This document shows positions 51,655-61,237 of a DNA stretch of 64,000 nucleotides, in pieces. Both the position numbers and the translations under genes were made by a program. Position 1 is the stretch's first letter. Every line of letters starts with the position of its first letter. The notes under the pieces were generated by a model. The model was given only the letters and a program-made list of their open reading frames with translations. It was not told the DNA's origin and did not search any database. The stretch covers positions 62,001 through 126,000 of the forward strand of contig VGTH01000007.1 in assembly GCA_016874755.1 (NCBI GenBank), in the 5' to 3' direction. Origin of the DNA: Deltaproteobacteria bacterium. Its GTDB lineage: Bacteria > Desulfobacterota > Binatia > UBA9968.

Positions 51655-52409
51655 TAATTTCTTGCCGTTGCTTTGAAGCGCAAACGCACGTAGTCGGCGG
51701 TCCAGATGCCTTGCGCGTCGCATAGCTCTACTTCGAGAGCATTTTTCACCTCTGCTAAATAGCTTTGCCGCTGCGATGCCGCGACCGACTTTGTAAACGG
51801 CTGGGCAAAGACCTCCAACCAGCCGAGAATATCTCCGGGTAGTTTGGTTGGGCGCGGGATCAGCTCGATATAGTCCACGGCGAAACCATGGCGGTTTAAC
51901 AAGGCCGTGTACTCCTGCGGCGCGGGATAAAACCACGGGTCGACGGCCCATGGGTCGATGCTGCGTTGGCGTAAACCGGCGTGCAGCGCGCCGCGAATTT
52001 TTTCCACGTTGCCGTGACCGCCAAACTCACCGACGAAGCGACCGCCAGATTTTAGACAAGCTGCCACTCCGCTAACTACTTCCTGGCTGCGCCTCATCCA
52101 ATGCAGCGCGGCATTGGTGAACACCGCGTCGAAACGATTTTTGAGACTGAGTGCTTGTCCATCCATGGCCAATACGTCGAGGCCGCGCGCTCGCGCTGAG
52201 CGCAGTTGGGCGACACTGCTGTCTGTGCCGATCACGCGAGCCCCCGCCGCGGCAATTTTTTCCGTTAGTGCGCCATCGCCGCAGCCCAAGTCGAGAATCC
52301 GCTCGCCTGGTTGCGGTGCCAACAGTTGCAGCACCGGCTCGCCCAGGTCGGAAACAAAGCGTGCGTTCTTGGCGTAGCTATCGGGGTTCCAGGTCGTTGT
52401 CTTGCCCAT
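51654..52409 (-). CDS. SAM-dependent methyltransferase, trans-aconitate methyltransferase-like
   Basis: 251 residues from ATG 52409; the upstream ATG at 52427 is possible. Motif I is ERILDLGCGDGALTEKIAAAG, then VIGTDSSVAQLRSAR, and motif II-like FDAVFTNAALHWMR, the pattern of trans-aconitate/Tam-type and related methyltransferases. LIPRPTKLPGDILGWL is shared with that group. No strong Shine-Dalgarno. Convergent with the other methyltransferase gene. Confidence 0.83.
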   Translation of the reverse strand: MGKTTTWNPDSYAKNARFVSDLGEPVLQLLAPQPGERILDLGCGDGALTEKIAAAGARVIGTDSSVAQLRSARARGLDVLAMDGQALSLKNRFDAVFTNAALHWMRRSQEVVSGVAACLKSGGRFVGEFGGHGNVEKIRGALHAGLRQRSIDPWAVDPWFYPAPQEYTALLNRHGFAVDYIELIPRPTKLPGDILGWLEVFAQPFTKSVAASQRQSYLAEVKNALEVELCDAQGIWTADYVRLRFKATARN

Positions 52410-52480
52410 GAATGGTGAAAATATCATGGCGCATTCGTCTTGAAAAAGCATGCCTTTCCCAGTTTACTGATAAAATAATC

Positions 52481-53677
52481 ATGGCCACCAAAGACGCCGA
52501 TCTTTCTTCCCTGCGCATCGATCGAAAGAATACAGTGACAGGTAGCGCGCGACCGCGGCAGCGCTGGGTTCGGCGCATTGTTACATGGGGGCTTACGCTG
52601 GTGGCCGTGGCGGTTGCGGCGCACTTTCTTCGCGGTTTCTTGAATCCGCCATTGGAAGTCCAACTGGTCAGCGCAGCGCTCAACTCGCCATCGCAAGCCA
52701 ATGCCGTGCTGACCGCCAGTGGTTATGTGGTGGCGCGGCGCAAGGCTGCGGTCGCCTCCAAGGGCACTGGGCGTTTGGTTTTTCTCGGTGTTGACGAAGG
52801 CGACAAGGTCAAGAAAGGGCAGGTGATTGCGCGCCTCGAAGATGCCGACGTGGCCGCGGCGCGCGCCCGGGCCCAGGAGAATTTGCGCGTCGCGGAAGCC
52901 GAATTACACGATGCCAAGCAAACTCTCGAACGCAATCGCGTGCTGCTCAAGCAAGGGGTGATCGCGCAATCGGAGTACGACGGCGCCGATATGCGCTACC
53001 GGCGTGTGATCGCCACCATCGAGAGTGCCCGTTTTGGCGTCAAAGAAGCGGATGTCGCGGTCGAGAACACCCTGATCGTCGCCCCCTTCGACGGTACGGT
53101 CCTGAAGAAGAACGCCGACGTCGGCGAAATCGTCGCGCCGTTGGCAGGGGCGGCCAGTTCAAAAGCGGCGGTGGTCACCATCGCCGATATGTCATCGTTG
53201 GAAGTCGACGCCGACGTCTCCGAGGCCAATATTACTAAGGTGAGCCCGGAGCAGAACTGCGAGATCACCCTCGATGCCTATCCGCAGCAGCGCTATCCCG
53301 GCTATGTCACCAAGATTGTGCCCACGGCCGATCGTGCCAAGGCGACTGTGCTGGTGAAGATTCGCTTCAAAGACTACGACCAAAAGGTGCTGCCCGAGAT
53401 GAGCGCAAAGATCAGCTTCTTAAAAGCCGGTACGGCGAGTGAGGCCGATGCCAAGCCGCTCTTGACGGTGCCGGCAGCGGCCGTGGCAAAGCGCAATGGC
53501 CGCGATGTGGTGTTTCAGCTCAAAGATGACCGTGCCGTCGAGGTGCCGGTGAGCCTCGGCCAACGGCTCGGTGCCAACGTCGAGATTCAGCAGGGCTTAA
53601 AAGAGGGCGACAAAGTGATCGGAAAAGTCGACGATAAGTTAGCCCATCAAAGCAAAGTCACCCTCGCCGGCAAGTAA
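52481..53677 (+). CDS. Periplasmic adaptor of MacA/HlyD type
   Basis: 398-residue inner-membrane-anchored adaptor of an export pump. Start ATG 52481 ([10 protein letters not shown]); one transmembrane segment at residues about 28-50 ([18 protein letters not shown]). Barrel-sandwich and hairpin blocks are [21 protein letters not shown] and [17 protein letters not shown]-like helices, then [20 protein letters not shown] and late [20 protein letters not shown]. It is followed by the ABC ATPase and two permeases, so together they form a MacA-MacB-type efflux system. Confidence 0.88.
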   Translation: MATKDADLSSLRIDRKNTVTGSARPRQRWVRRIVTWGLTLVAVAVAAHFLRGFLNPPLEVQLVSAALNSPSQANAVLTASGYVVARRKAAVASKGTGRLVFLGVDEGDKVKKGQVIARLEDADVAAARARAQENLRVAEAELHDAKQTLERNRVLLKQGVIAQSEYDGADMRYRRVIATIESARFGVKEADVAVENTLIVAPFDGTVLKKNADVGEIVAPLAGAASSKAAVVTIADMSSLEVDADVSEANITKVSPEQNCEITLDAYPQQRYPGYVTKIVPTADRAKATVLVKIRFKDYDQKVLPEMSAKISFLKAGTASEADAKPLLTVPAAAVAKRNGRDVVFQLKDDRAVEVPVSLGQRLGANVEIQQGLKEGDKVIGKVDDKLAHQSKVTLAGK

Positions 53678-53688
53678 GTTTCGCTGCG

Positions 53689-54363
53689 ATGGACGAGCCT
53701 CTGATTCAAGTTCAGCATGTCTCCAAGGTCTATCGGCGCGACAGTCTGGAGATTCCGGTGCTGAACGATATCACCTTCGACATCGCCGAAGGGGAGTTTC
53801 TCGCCTTCATGGGACCCTCGGGCTCGGGCAAGACGACGCTGCTCAATTTGATCGCCGGCATCGACAAACCCACCGACGGGCGTATTTTGATCGCCGGCAC
53901 CGATATCAGCGAGTTGGATGAAACCGAACTTGCCGTCTGGCGCTCGCAAAACGTCGGGTTTATTTTTCAGTTTTACAATCTGATTCCGGTGCTGACGGCC
54001 GTTGAGAACGTCGAGCTGCCGCTGATCCTGACGCCGCTCTCGAAAGCGCAGCGAAGAGCCCACGCCGAGTTGGCATTGAGCGTGGTCGGCCTGGCCGAGC
54101 GCATGCATCACTACCCGCGCCAGCTCTCCGGCGGCCAGGAGCAGCGCGTCGCGATCGCCCGCGCGATTGCCACCGACCCGGCGATACTGGTCGCCGACGA
54201 ACCGACGGGCGACCTCGACAAGAACTCCGCTGAAGAGGTGCTCAATCTAATGGACCGGCTCAACCGGGAGCTGAAAAAAACCATTCTCATGGTGACCCAC
54301 GACCCGCGCGCGGCTGAACGCGCCAGGTCGACCAGGCATCTGGAAAAGGGCGAGCTGGCATAA
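53689..54363 (+). CDS. ABC transporter ATP-binding protein, LolD/MacB type
   Basis: 224 residues. Walker [17 protein letters not shown] near residue 42, [17 protein letters not shown], signature [16 protein letters not shown], Walker [20 protein letters not shown] and H-loop [12 protein letters not shown]. This is the short export-type ATPase of lipoprotein, macrolide and peptide release systems. It begins 11 bases after the adaptor stop. A repeat element separates it from the permease genes. Confidence 0.93.
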   Translation: MDEPLIQVQHVSKVYRRDSLEIPVLNDITFDIAEGEFLAFMGPSGSGKTTLLNLIAGIDKPTDGRILIAGTDISELDETELAVWRSQNVGFIFQFYNLIPVLTAVENVELPLILTPLSKAQRRAHAELALSVVGLAERMHHYPRQLSGGQEQRVAIARAIATDPAILVADEPTGDLDKNSAEEVLNLMDRLNRELKKTILMVTHDPRAAERARSTRHLEKGELA

Positions 54364-54480
54364 CAATCGTTCATCACGAATACGCGGCATAGCAAAAGAT
54401 TTAACCACAGAGGGCCCAGCGCGGCACAGCCGCAACCGAATCGGATGAGGAATTTAACCGCAAAAGGCGCAAAACTGGGA

Positions 54481-54557
54481 CACGAAGGACACGAAGATCA
54501 CGAAGGTCAGAGAAGAGAATCAAAAAGTTTTCTCCGCACTTCGTGCGCTTCGTGGTG
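54481..54557. repeat. ACGAAG-word palindrome, copy 4
   Basis: The left arm CACGAAGGACACGAAGATCA continues to 54505. The right arm begins CTTCGTGCGCTTCGTGGTG at 54539. It sits inside an apparently single export operon, between ATPase and permease genes. Upstream at 54399-54475 are further word-like pieces (TTTAACCACAGAGG, TTTAACCGCAAAAGG). The right arm ends 11 bases before the permease ATG at 54568. Confidence 0.85.
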
Positions 54558-54567
54558 AGTCATCCAA

Positions 54568-55728
54568 ATGGAACTTGTTCGCTTACTTTTGCGCAACGTG
54601 CTGCGCCACAAGCTGCGCAGCCTTCTGACCATTGTCGGTATCGCCATCGCGGTCCTGGCGTTCGGTCTGCTGCGCACGGTGGTGACCGCTTGGTACGCCG
54701 GTGTCGAAGCCTCGGCCGCCAACCGCTTGATCACGCGCCACGCGGTTTCCTTTGTTTTTCCCTTGCCGCTCGCCTATCGCGACCGCATTGCGCAGGTGCC
54801 CGGCGTCAACAAAGTCACCTATGCCGTCTGGTTCTCCGGCGTCTACATCGACAAGAATCAGTTCTTTGCCCGTCTCGCCGTCGACACCGACACGTTCATG
54901 GAGGTCTACTCCGAGTTTCTGGTTCCCAAAGAGCAGTTAGACGTCTTCAAACGCGAGCGCAACGCAACGATTATCGGCGTCGATATCGCGAAACGGTACA
55001 ACTTAAAATTGGGCGACATCATGACCATCGACGGCGATGTGTTTCCCGGACAATGGGAGTTTGTCGTGCGCGGTGTCTACGAGCCGCGCGACCAGAGCAC
55101 GGACCCCTCGACTATGATGTTTCACTACAAGTACGTCGAAGAGCGCATGCGCACCGAGATGCCCGGTCGGGTCGGCGAGATCGGCTGGTACATTGTGCGC
55201 ATCGACAACCCGGACAATTCCGCGGCGATCTCGGCGGAAATCGATAAACTGTTCTCGAATTCGCGGGCCGAGACCAAAACCGAAACCGAGCGCGCCTTTC
55301 AGCAAAGTTTTCTCTCCGCTGCCAGCGCCGTCATCACGGCGTTGAATATTATGTCGTTTTTCATCATCGGCATCATTTTGCTGGTGTTGGGCAACACCAT
55401 GATCATGTCGGCGCGCGAGCGCACCCACGAGTACGCGGTGTTGAAAGCACTTGGGTTTTCCGGTGCCAAGTTGCTTTTCCTGATCACCGGCGAATCGCTA
55501 ATTCTCGCGCTGCTTGGCAGCGCCTTGGGTTTGTTGGTGACGCTACCAGCTGTGGAAGGCTTTCAGACGGCGCTGCCCAAAGGCTGGTTCCCGATTTTCT
55601 TCATCAAACCCGAGACTATTTATCTCGCCGCGGCATCGGGGATATTGGTGGGCGTCGTCGCTTCGTTGATTCCTCTGCGGCGCGTGATGGCGACCAAGAT
55701 CGTCGACGGATTGCGCCACGTGGGCTAG
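54568..55728 (+). CDS. ABC exporter permease, FtsX/MacB type (first)
   Basis: 386 residues: N-terminal helix (LLTIVGIAIAVLAFGLL), a large periplasmic MacB-PCD-like domain of about 220 residues, and three C-terminal helices (SFFIIGIILLVLGNTMIMS, AKLLFLITGESLILALLG, SGILVGVVASLIPLRRVM). The layout is typical of FtsX-like permeases that partner with LolD-type ATPases. Its start lies right after the repeat, without clear Shine-Dalgarno. The second permease follows after 6 bases. Confidence 0.9.
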   Translation: MELVRLLLRNVLRHKLRSLLTIVGIAIAVLAFGLLRTVVTAWYAGVEASAANRLITRHAVSFVFPLPLAYRDRIAQVPGVNKVTYAVWFSGVYIDKNQFFARLAVDTDTFMEVYSEFLVPKEQLDVFKRERNATIIGVDIAKRYNLKLGDIMTIDGDVFPGQWEFVVRGVYEPRDQSTDPSTMMFHYKYVEERMRTEMPGRVGEIGWYIVRIDNPDNSAAISAEIDKLFSNSRAETKTETERAFQQSFLSAASAVITALNIMSFFIIGIILLVLGNTMIMSARERTHEYAVLKALGFSGAKLLFLITGESLILALLGSALGLLVTLPAVEGFQTALPKGWFPIFFIKPETIYLAAASGILVGVVASLIPLRRVMATKIVDGLRHVG

Positions 55729-55734
55729 CCGCCG

Positions 55735-56904
55735 ATGAAAATTCCCTTTCGCTATATTCTGCGCAGCTCCTCGTCGCGCCGTCTGACGGCGGCCTTCACG
55801 ATTCTCGGCATCGCGCTGGTCGTGTTTGTCTTCACCGCGGTGTTGATGATGGCCAACGGCATCCAGCAGACGCTGAAATCCACCGGCTCCGACGATAACG
55901 TGCTCGTCGCGCGCAAAGCGGCGATGAGCGAAATCATGAGCATCATCGACCGCGAGGCAGGCAATATCGTCGTCAACATGCCGCAGGTGGCGCGCTACGG
56001 CGACGGCCGGCCGATGAGCTCCAAGGAAGTTGTGGTGATCATTAACTTGGAGAAGATCGGCGCCGAGGGTATTAGCAACATCACCGTGCGCGGCGTCGAG
56101 CCGGCGGCGTTCGAGCTGCGGCCGCAAGTCAAGCTCGTCGGAGGGCGGATGTTTCGCTGGGGTGCGCGCGAGATCATCGTCGGCGCCGGTATTACCAAGC
56201 GGTTTGCCGGGGCGCAGATCGGCGAGAAGATCAAATTCGGCGGCGACTTTTGGAGTGTGGTCGGCATCTTCGACGCCGAAAAGAGCGGCTTCGATTCCGA
56301 GGTCTGGGGCGACTTGAATCAGGTTGCCGATGCCTTCAAGCGCTCGTCGTTCTCGACGATTACTTTTCGCATGAAGAATCCCGACGAGCTGGTCGAGCTG
56401 ACGAGATCCTTCGACGCCGACAACCGGCTGCAATATTTCGTGCCGAAGCGCGAGAAGAAGTTTTTCGAGGAACAATCGGAGATGATGGCGGCGTTTATCC
56501 GTATCCTCGGCGTGTTTGTCACGGTCATTTTCAGCGCCGGCGCGACCATCGGCGCGATGATCACGATGTATGGCTCGGTGGCCAACCGAACCACCGAGAT
56601 CGGCACGCTGCGCGCTTTGGGCTTTTTTTGCCGCAGTATTTTGCTCGCCTTTTTGGGCGAGGCTTTCGTGATGTCGTTGACCGGCGGTGTTTTGGGTGTC
56701 GGCCTGGCGTCGCTGCTGCAGTTCTTTTCGATTTCGACGCTAAACTTTGGATCTTTCACCGAGTTGGCGTTTTCCTTTTCGTTGTCGCCGTCGATCGTCG
56801 CCACCGCGCTAGGCTTTGCGCTGTCGATGGGGTTGATCGGCGGTTTCCTGCCGGCGGTGCGCGCGGCGCGCTTGGATATTATCGAAGCGTTGCGGGCGGC
56901 CTGA
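55735..56904 (+). CDS. ABC exporter permease, FtsX/MacB type (second)
   Basis: 389 residues, homologous to its neighbour and with the same plan: N-terminal TM (FTILGIALVVFVFTAVLMM), periplasmic domain with VRGVEPAAFELRPQVKLVGG, and late helices. Classical MacB is a single protein; here two permease genes probably form a heterodimer. The end at 56904 is followed by a palindrome at 57036. Confidence 0.9.
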   Translation: MKIPFRYILRSSSSRRLTAAFTILGIALVVFVFTAVLMMANGIQQTLKSTGSDDNVLVARKAAMSEIMSIIDREAGNIVVNMPQVARYGDGRPMSSKEVVVIINLEKIGAEGISNITVRGVEPAAFELRPQVKLVGGRMFRWGAREIIVGAGITKRFAGAQIGEKIKFGGDFWSVVGIFDAEKSGFDSEVWGDLNQVADAFKRSSFSTITFRMKNPDELVELTRSFDADNRLQYFVPKREKKFFEEQSEMMAAFIRILGVFVTVIFSAGATIGAMITMYGSVANRTTEIGTLRALGFFCRSILLAFLGEAFVMSLTGGVLGVGLASLLQFFSISTLNFGSFTELAFSFSLSPSIVATALGFALSMGLIGGFLPAVRAARLDIIEALRAA

Positions 56905-57035
56905 GAAATCAATACAGGCTTGGCACAGTTACATCCAATACCACCATAGACTGAGTCCAGGCAGCATGCCGCGCGAATGGCGCTGCGACGCGGTGTGGCA
57001 TAACATCACAGATAAGCTGGAGAGAGAAGGGTGAG

Positions 57036-57073
57036 GTTTCGCCTGCAGGGGCGTCTTGCCCTGCAGGCGAAAC
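57036..57073. terminator. Palindromic hairpin between convergent genes
   Basis: GTTTCGCCTGCAGGG (57036-57050), loop GCGTCTTG, CCCTGCAGGCGAAAC (57059-57073): a perfect 15-base stem. It lies between the exporter operon and the DUF1501 gene, which converge. No T-run on either side, so terminator function is uncertain; it shares GCAGGG words with palindromes at 21454 and 25942. Confidence 0.5.
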
Positions 57074-57085
57074 GCTGCGTTTGCC

Positions 57086-58507
57086 TCAGGCCATAAACCC
57101 TAGGTTCTTGACGGTGAAGTTATTCAAGTTAGGAAACACGCCGACGAGGTCGGCGTTGCTAACGCCGAACCAGGTTGCCAGGGTTGCGCCCAACTGCTCG
57201 ACGCTGACCGACGGGACGAAGCGCCCGCGCGCGCTGGTGCCGTTGTCGGTATCGTCGCCGGCGCCGGCGGCAAGGCTCGGGAACACCGTGCCATTGGAGG
57301 TCGGCAGGCCGTAGAAATCGCCACCGCGCACCGCACCGCCCATGACGAACTGATGCGATGCCCAGGCGTGATCGGTGCCCAAGGTGCCGTTGGGCACAAA
57401 AGTCCGGGCGAAGTCCGAGAGCGTAAAAGTCGTTACTTGGTTGGCAACTCCCAGGTTTACCAGCACGTCATAGAAGGTGGTCATGGCGCCGCTCAGCTGG
57501 GCGAGCAGATTGGCGTGGGCCCCGGTGGCAGGGGCGCCGCCGGTAACCTGGTTGGTGTGAGTATCGAAGCCGCCCAGGGAAGCGAAGAAGATTTGCCGTT
57601 TCATGCCGAGGGCGTCGCGGATGCTGATCAATTTGGCGATCTGCTCGAGCTGGTTGCCCAAAGATGTGCGGGTTGCCAACGGAAACGGTGGCACGGCTGG
57701 GTTGCCGGCGGCGCGGAGCGATTTCTCGATCGACACCGCTTCGCCAGTGACCCGGCTGGCGCCGCGAATCAACGTAAAATTCACGTCATTTTGCAGCAGG
57801 TTTTGCAATGCGACGTAGCGCGGATCGGCATCGCGCGCCGCCTGAGTGGCGGGAAAGCCATTGAGCTGCAGCGACGCGTTGAGCGCAGTCGGTGCGGCAG
57901 CGATCGCCAACGGCCGTTCGATGTTGCCACTGGTGAAAATCGGCGTGCCGGTGACCGAAGTGATGGGCGGGAAGGTCGTAATGTTTAAATCGCCGGTCCT
58001 GTCGGCGATGCGCCCGCCCCAACCGGACGAAGCTTGGCCGTTGGCCACCGAGGTTTGCCACTGATTTTGCTGGTCGGAGTGCGAAAACAAGTTAGCGGGC
58101 ACTGGCACCGTACCGTTGCGATAGCTGGTGCGGTTGGTTTCGTCCACCAGCGGACCGACGTTGGAAACCACCGCGAGTTGTTTGTTGTTCCAGAGCTGCT
58201 GCAAGCCGGTCAGGCTCGGGTGCAAGCCGAAGACGCTGCCCGGCAGCCTGGGTGGCGAAATCTGTAGCAGTTGGTCCTGTGGAATGGCGATGCCAGAGGC
58301 CAGCCGCGCGCTGGAGTAGCTCCCATAGTCGGTATAGGGAATGACCATGTTGCCGGAATCGTTGCCGCCGAAGAGGAAAATACAAACCAGCGCTTTGTAA
58401 TCGGTGGCTTGCGCGAAGGCATTCATGATGCCAAAGCGCTCCATTGCCAGAGTCGCCGCGCCGAAGGTGCCGAGCCGACAGAGAAAATCTCTTCTTGATA
58501 GTGCCAT
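57086..58507 (-). CDS. DUF1501-family exported protein (Tat signal)
   Basis: 473 residues with a twin-arginine signal (SRRDFLCRLGTFGAATLAM). The domain carries FLFGGNDSGNMVIPY, LPGSVFGLHPSLTGLQQLWN and a late FALSDFART/GTDHAWASHQFVMGG-like segment, typical of DUF1501, a sulfatase/alkaline-phosphatase-related fold of unproven activity. It is the second gene of a DUF1800-DUF1501 pair on the minus strand, which co-occur in many planctomycete and proteobacterial genomes. 20 bases separate it from the DUF1800 reading frame. Confidence 0.9.
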   Translation of the reverse strand: MALSRRDFLCRLGTFGAATLAMERFGIMNAFAQATDYKALVCIFLFGGNDSGNMVIPYTDYGSYSSARLASGIAIPQDQLLQISPPRLPGSVFGLHPSLTGLQQLWNNKQLAVVSNVGPLVDETNRTSYRNGTVPVPANLFSHSDQQNQWQTSVANGQASSGWGGRIADRTGDLNITTFPPITSVTGTPIFTSGNIERPLAIAAAPTALNASLQLNGFPATQAARDADPRYVALQNLLQNDVNFTLIRGASRVTGEAVSIEKSLRAAGNPAVPPFPLATRTSLGNQLEQIAKLISIRDALGMKRQIFFASLGGFDTHTNQVTGGAPATGAHANLLAQLSGAMTTFYDVLVNLGVANQVTTFTLSDFARTFVPNGTLGTDHAWASHQFVMGGAVRGGDFYGLPTSNGTVFPSLAAGAGDDTDNGTSARGRFVPSVSVEQLGATLATWFGVSNADLVGVFPNLNNFTVKNLGFMA

Positions 58508-58527
58508 GGCGAAGTTCCTCCTCAGGG

Positions 58528-60866
58528 TTAGCGTTGCACCTGGTATTGCGACGACGTCAGTATCAAGTAGACCGCCGTGCGCACGCGGCCAATGGCGTTG
58601 GTCGCCGGTAGCGCCGCCACCGCGGTGCGGATGTTGTTGCGCATTTCGCTCGACATGGAGCCATGCAGCAGCAGGTTGTTGAGCGCGTCGAGCAGCTGGT
58701 CGGGGTTGGCCGCCAGCGAATTGAATCCCGTCAGATCGATGGATGTGCCAACCGGCCGGTTGGGCGGCGCCGGGGCAATGGTCGAGTACACCAGTTGATT
58801 GACAAAATTGGCCCGCCGCAACGACGTGAGCGAAGAGAAGATGGCAAACTCGGGGCCCACGGCATTTTCGCCAGGAACTCGCGCGGTGGGTGGAAAGTAG
58901 TTGAACACCGACGCGGGGTTGAACAGATCTTCGCCCATATCCGCGGTGCCGATGCCGCCGCCGATGTTGTTCAAGACACCGTCGCTGGTCGCGTTGAGCG
59001 CGCGCAGTATCGCGGTTTCAAACAGAATCGGCTCGCGCAGTTTGCCGTAGTTCGGTGTGCTCGCCGCATCGCGATTGCCGCCGCGCGCCTCCTGATCGAG
59101 CAGGATCGCTTTGATCACCTGAAACAGCTGGGTCGGCGAAGTTTGATTGGCGCGCCAGCCGCCACGATGCGGGCAACATAGGAGGGGCTCGGATTGCTCA
59201 TCACCAACTGCTGGATCAACAGCTTGCTCATGTACGGCGCCACGTTGGGGTGATAGGCGATGTTGTCGATGGCGTCGTTTAAGTCTTGGCTGGAGGTGCG
59301 CCCGGCGGCGAGGGTCAAGCCGCGTAGCAGCACTTTTGAGCCGCGGTCATGGTAAGCCTCGCGGTTTTGCGAGTCGAGGCGCTGCACCATGGGATCACGA
59401 TAGTTGGGCACCGTCGCGCCGGCCGCCGCGTTGGGATCGGCCGATGGCAGCGCCGGCGCCAAGATCCAACCGGTGAAGACGCGGGAGAGCTCTTCGATGA
59501 CTTTCTGATCGTAGGTGGGAATCGGATTGCCGTTGTTAAGCTTGCGGGTGCCATCGTCATTGAGCTCGAAGGTGCCGATGGAAAACAGCTGGAGGATTTC
59601 GCGGGGATAGTTTTCATTGGGTAGCGACGACCCGCCGCTGCGGCAAACGTTGACATCGGTTTGGCTGGTGCGCTGACATTGACTGTTTAGCATGTCGAGA
59701 AAGCGCCCCATGGTCGGGTGCAGTGTCACGTCGTAGAGAAGTTGCCGGAAGTTGCCGAAAGCGTTTCGGTAAAGCAGCTGCTGGTAGCTGCGCATCCAGG
59801 CGGGGTAGGGGACGTCGACTTGTGAAGTGACCAGAATTTGGCTGAGGCCGAAGGCAACCCGCTGGCGCAGCTGATCTTGTCCCGTCAGCGCGTTGGTGAA
59901 GAAATGTTTTTGCACTTGATAGTAGGTGTAGTTGTCACGCTGACAATCGTCGATGCAGGTCGCCGGCCGGGTGGTCGGCCAGAAAGCTAGATTTGGATAA
60001 TCCCGCATGGGCGCGTTGAGCTGTTGGTTGATGTAGGCCTCGATGCCGCTGGCCTGAACGGCGGCGGTGAGCGCCGGTGTGGCACCGAATGTGGCCTGTT
60101 CGAGGAAGCGCTGCACGTCGGCCGCGTTATTGGTCGTGGGGCTGGTCACGTCGGTCTGATCGCTTGTGCCGTCGGCGTAGTTGACTTGCAGCTTGAAGGT
60201 GTTGCTGGCGAATTGTGAGAAATGCAGATTGCCGTTGCCGCCGTTGTAATTATTCAAAGCGATGACCCAGTTAAAACCGTTAAAAGGCGTTTGCCAGACG
60301 CCATTGGTGTCGGAGAGAATTCGCATCGCGACGGGGACCGAACGCAAACCGCTTACCTGGATATTGAAATCGGCGCGGCTATCGGGAGTCAACGCGCGCT
60401 CGCTGACAACGTCGGGGCCCACTCCAAGAAACGCAGCTTTGAGCGAGGAGGAGGGAGGCGGCGGATTGGTCACATCGGTTTGGTCGGTGCTGCCATCCGC
60501 ATAGGTGACTTGAAGCGAAAATTTGTTGCTGATGTATTGCGAAAAATAGAGATCGCCGGCGCCGTTGTTATAGTTCGTTAAGCCGATCACCCAGTTGGTC
60601 CCGTTGTAGGGGACTTTCCAGATGCCACCGGTATCAGAGAGTATCTGAATAGCGGTGGGCACCGAACGTAGGCCGGTTACTTTTATGTTGAAGTCGGGTC
60701 TTTGATCGGGAGTGAGCGCAACTTCGCTGACGACGTCGGCGCCCACGCCCACGTACTGGGCCGCTAGCGCCGCCAAGCTAGCGCTGGCGTTGGATAAACT
60801 TCCTAGTAAGAGGATGATTAACCCGCAGAGGCGAGCGCTGCCAGATTTACAAAGCCTTGGTTTCAT
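58528..60866 (-). pseudogene. DUF1800-family exported protein split by a one-base deletion
   Basis: Frame 1 (60866 to about 59150) holds a signal peptide, two tandem about 95-residue repeats, each with a GVGxDVVSExALTPDxRxDF opening, and the DUF1800 core (AADVQRFLEQATFGATPALT, YPREILQLFSIGTFELNDDG). At ...PSYVARIVAA the frame goes to GAPIKLRRP and stops at 59115. The other frame, ending at 58528, continues the family sequence (expected WRANQTSPTQLFQ, then VIKAILLDQEAR). GCGGCTGGCGC instead of GCGGCCTGGCGC, a missing C near 59155, explains the break. ATG 60866 has GAGGAGGT upstream. Confidence 0.82.
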
Positions 60867-61237
60867 ACGACCTCCTCAAGACGATGCGAATACCGCGCGA
60901 AGGTGTTCGGAGTGGGCGCGGAGAACCGAACGGGTATCAAGCTTATGCGCAATCTCAGCCGAAATGTCAATTTAAGTTTGGCGGCGGCAAGATTGCGTCG
61001 AGCGACAGCTCCTGTGACTTGCTACCGACTGAATTCGATGTGGCGAGCGTGCAGCAGATGAGCCTTCAGTGATACAAGCTGTTGGCGAAACCAGCAACTA
61101 CAATGCCAGGGCGCTTATCGCCAGATTTCTCCTGTCATGACGTAATTTGTCGGCCATGGCGATGCAGGGACTTGCCAACACTGTGCGCAGTAAACGTCCT
61201 ACATTGTGGGCTGCAGCTGAGGCTGAAGCACCTGCAG
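60867..61237. other. Gene-free interval upstream of DUF1800
   Basis: 371 bases between the DUF1800 start and the MDR stop on the same strand. It holds the Shine-Dalgarno for DUF1800 near the left edge and an imperfect palindrome with CTGCAG arms (61210-61238) next to the MDR stop. No credible gene or tRNA found. A promoter is likely but not resolvable. Confidence 0.5.

Noticed and set aside
54543-55247. 234-codon frame overlapping the first exporter permease
   Set aside because: Arg/His/Ala-rich shadow of the permease gene in another frame; the permease frame has helices and family motifs.
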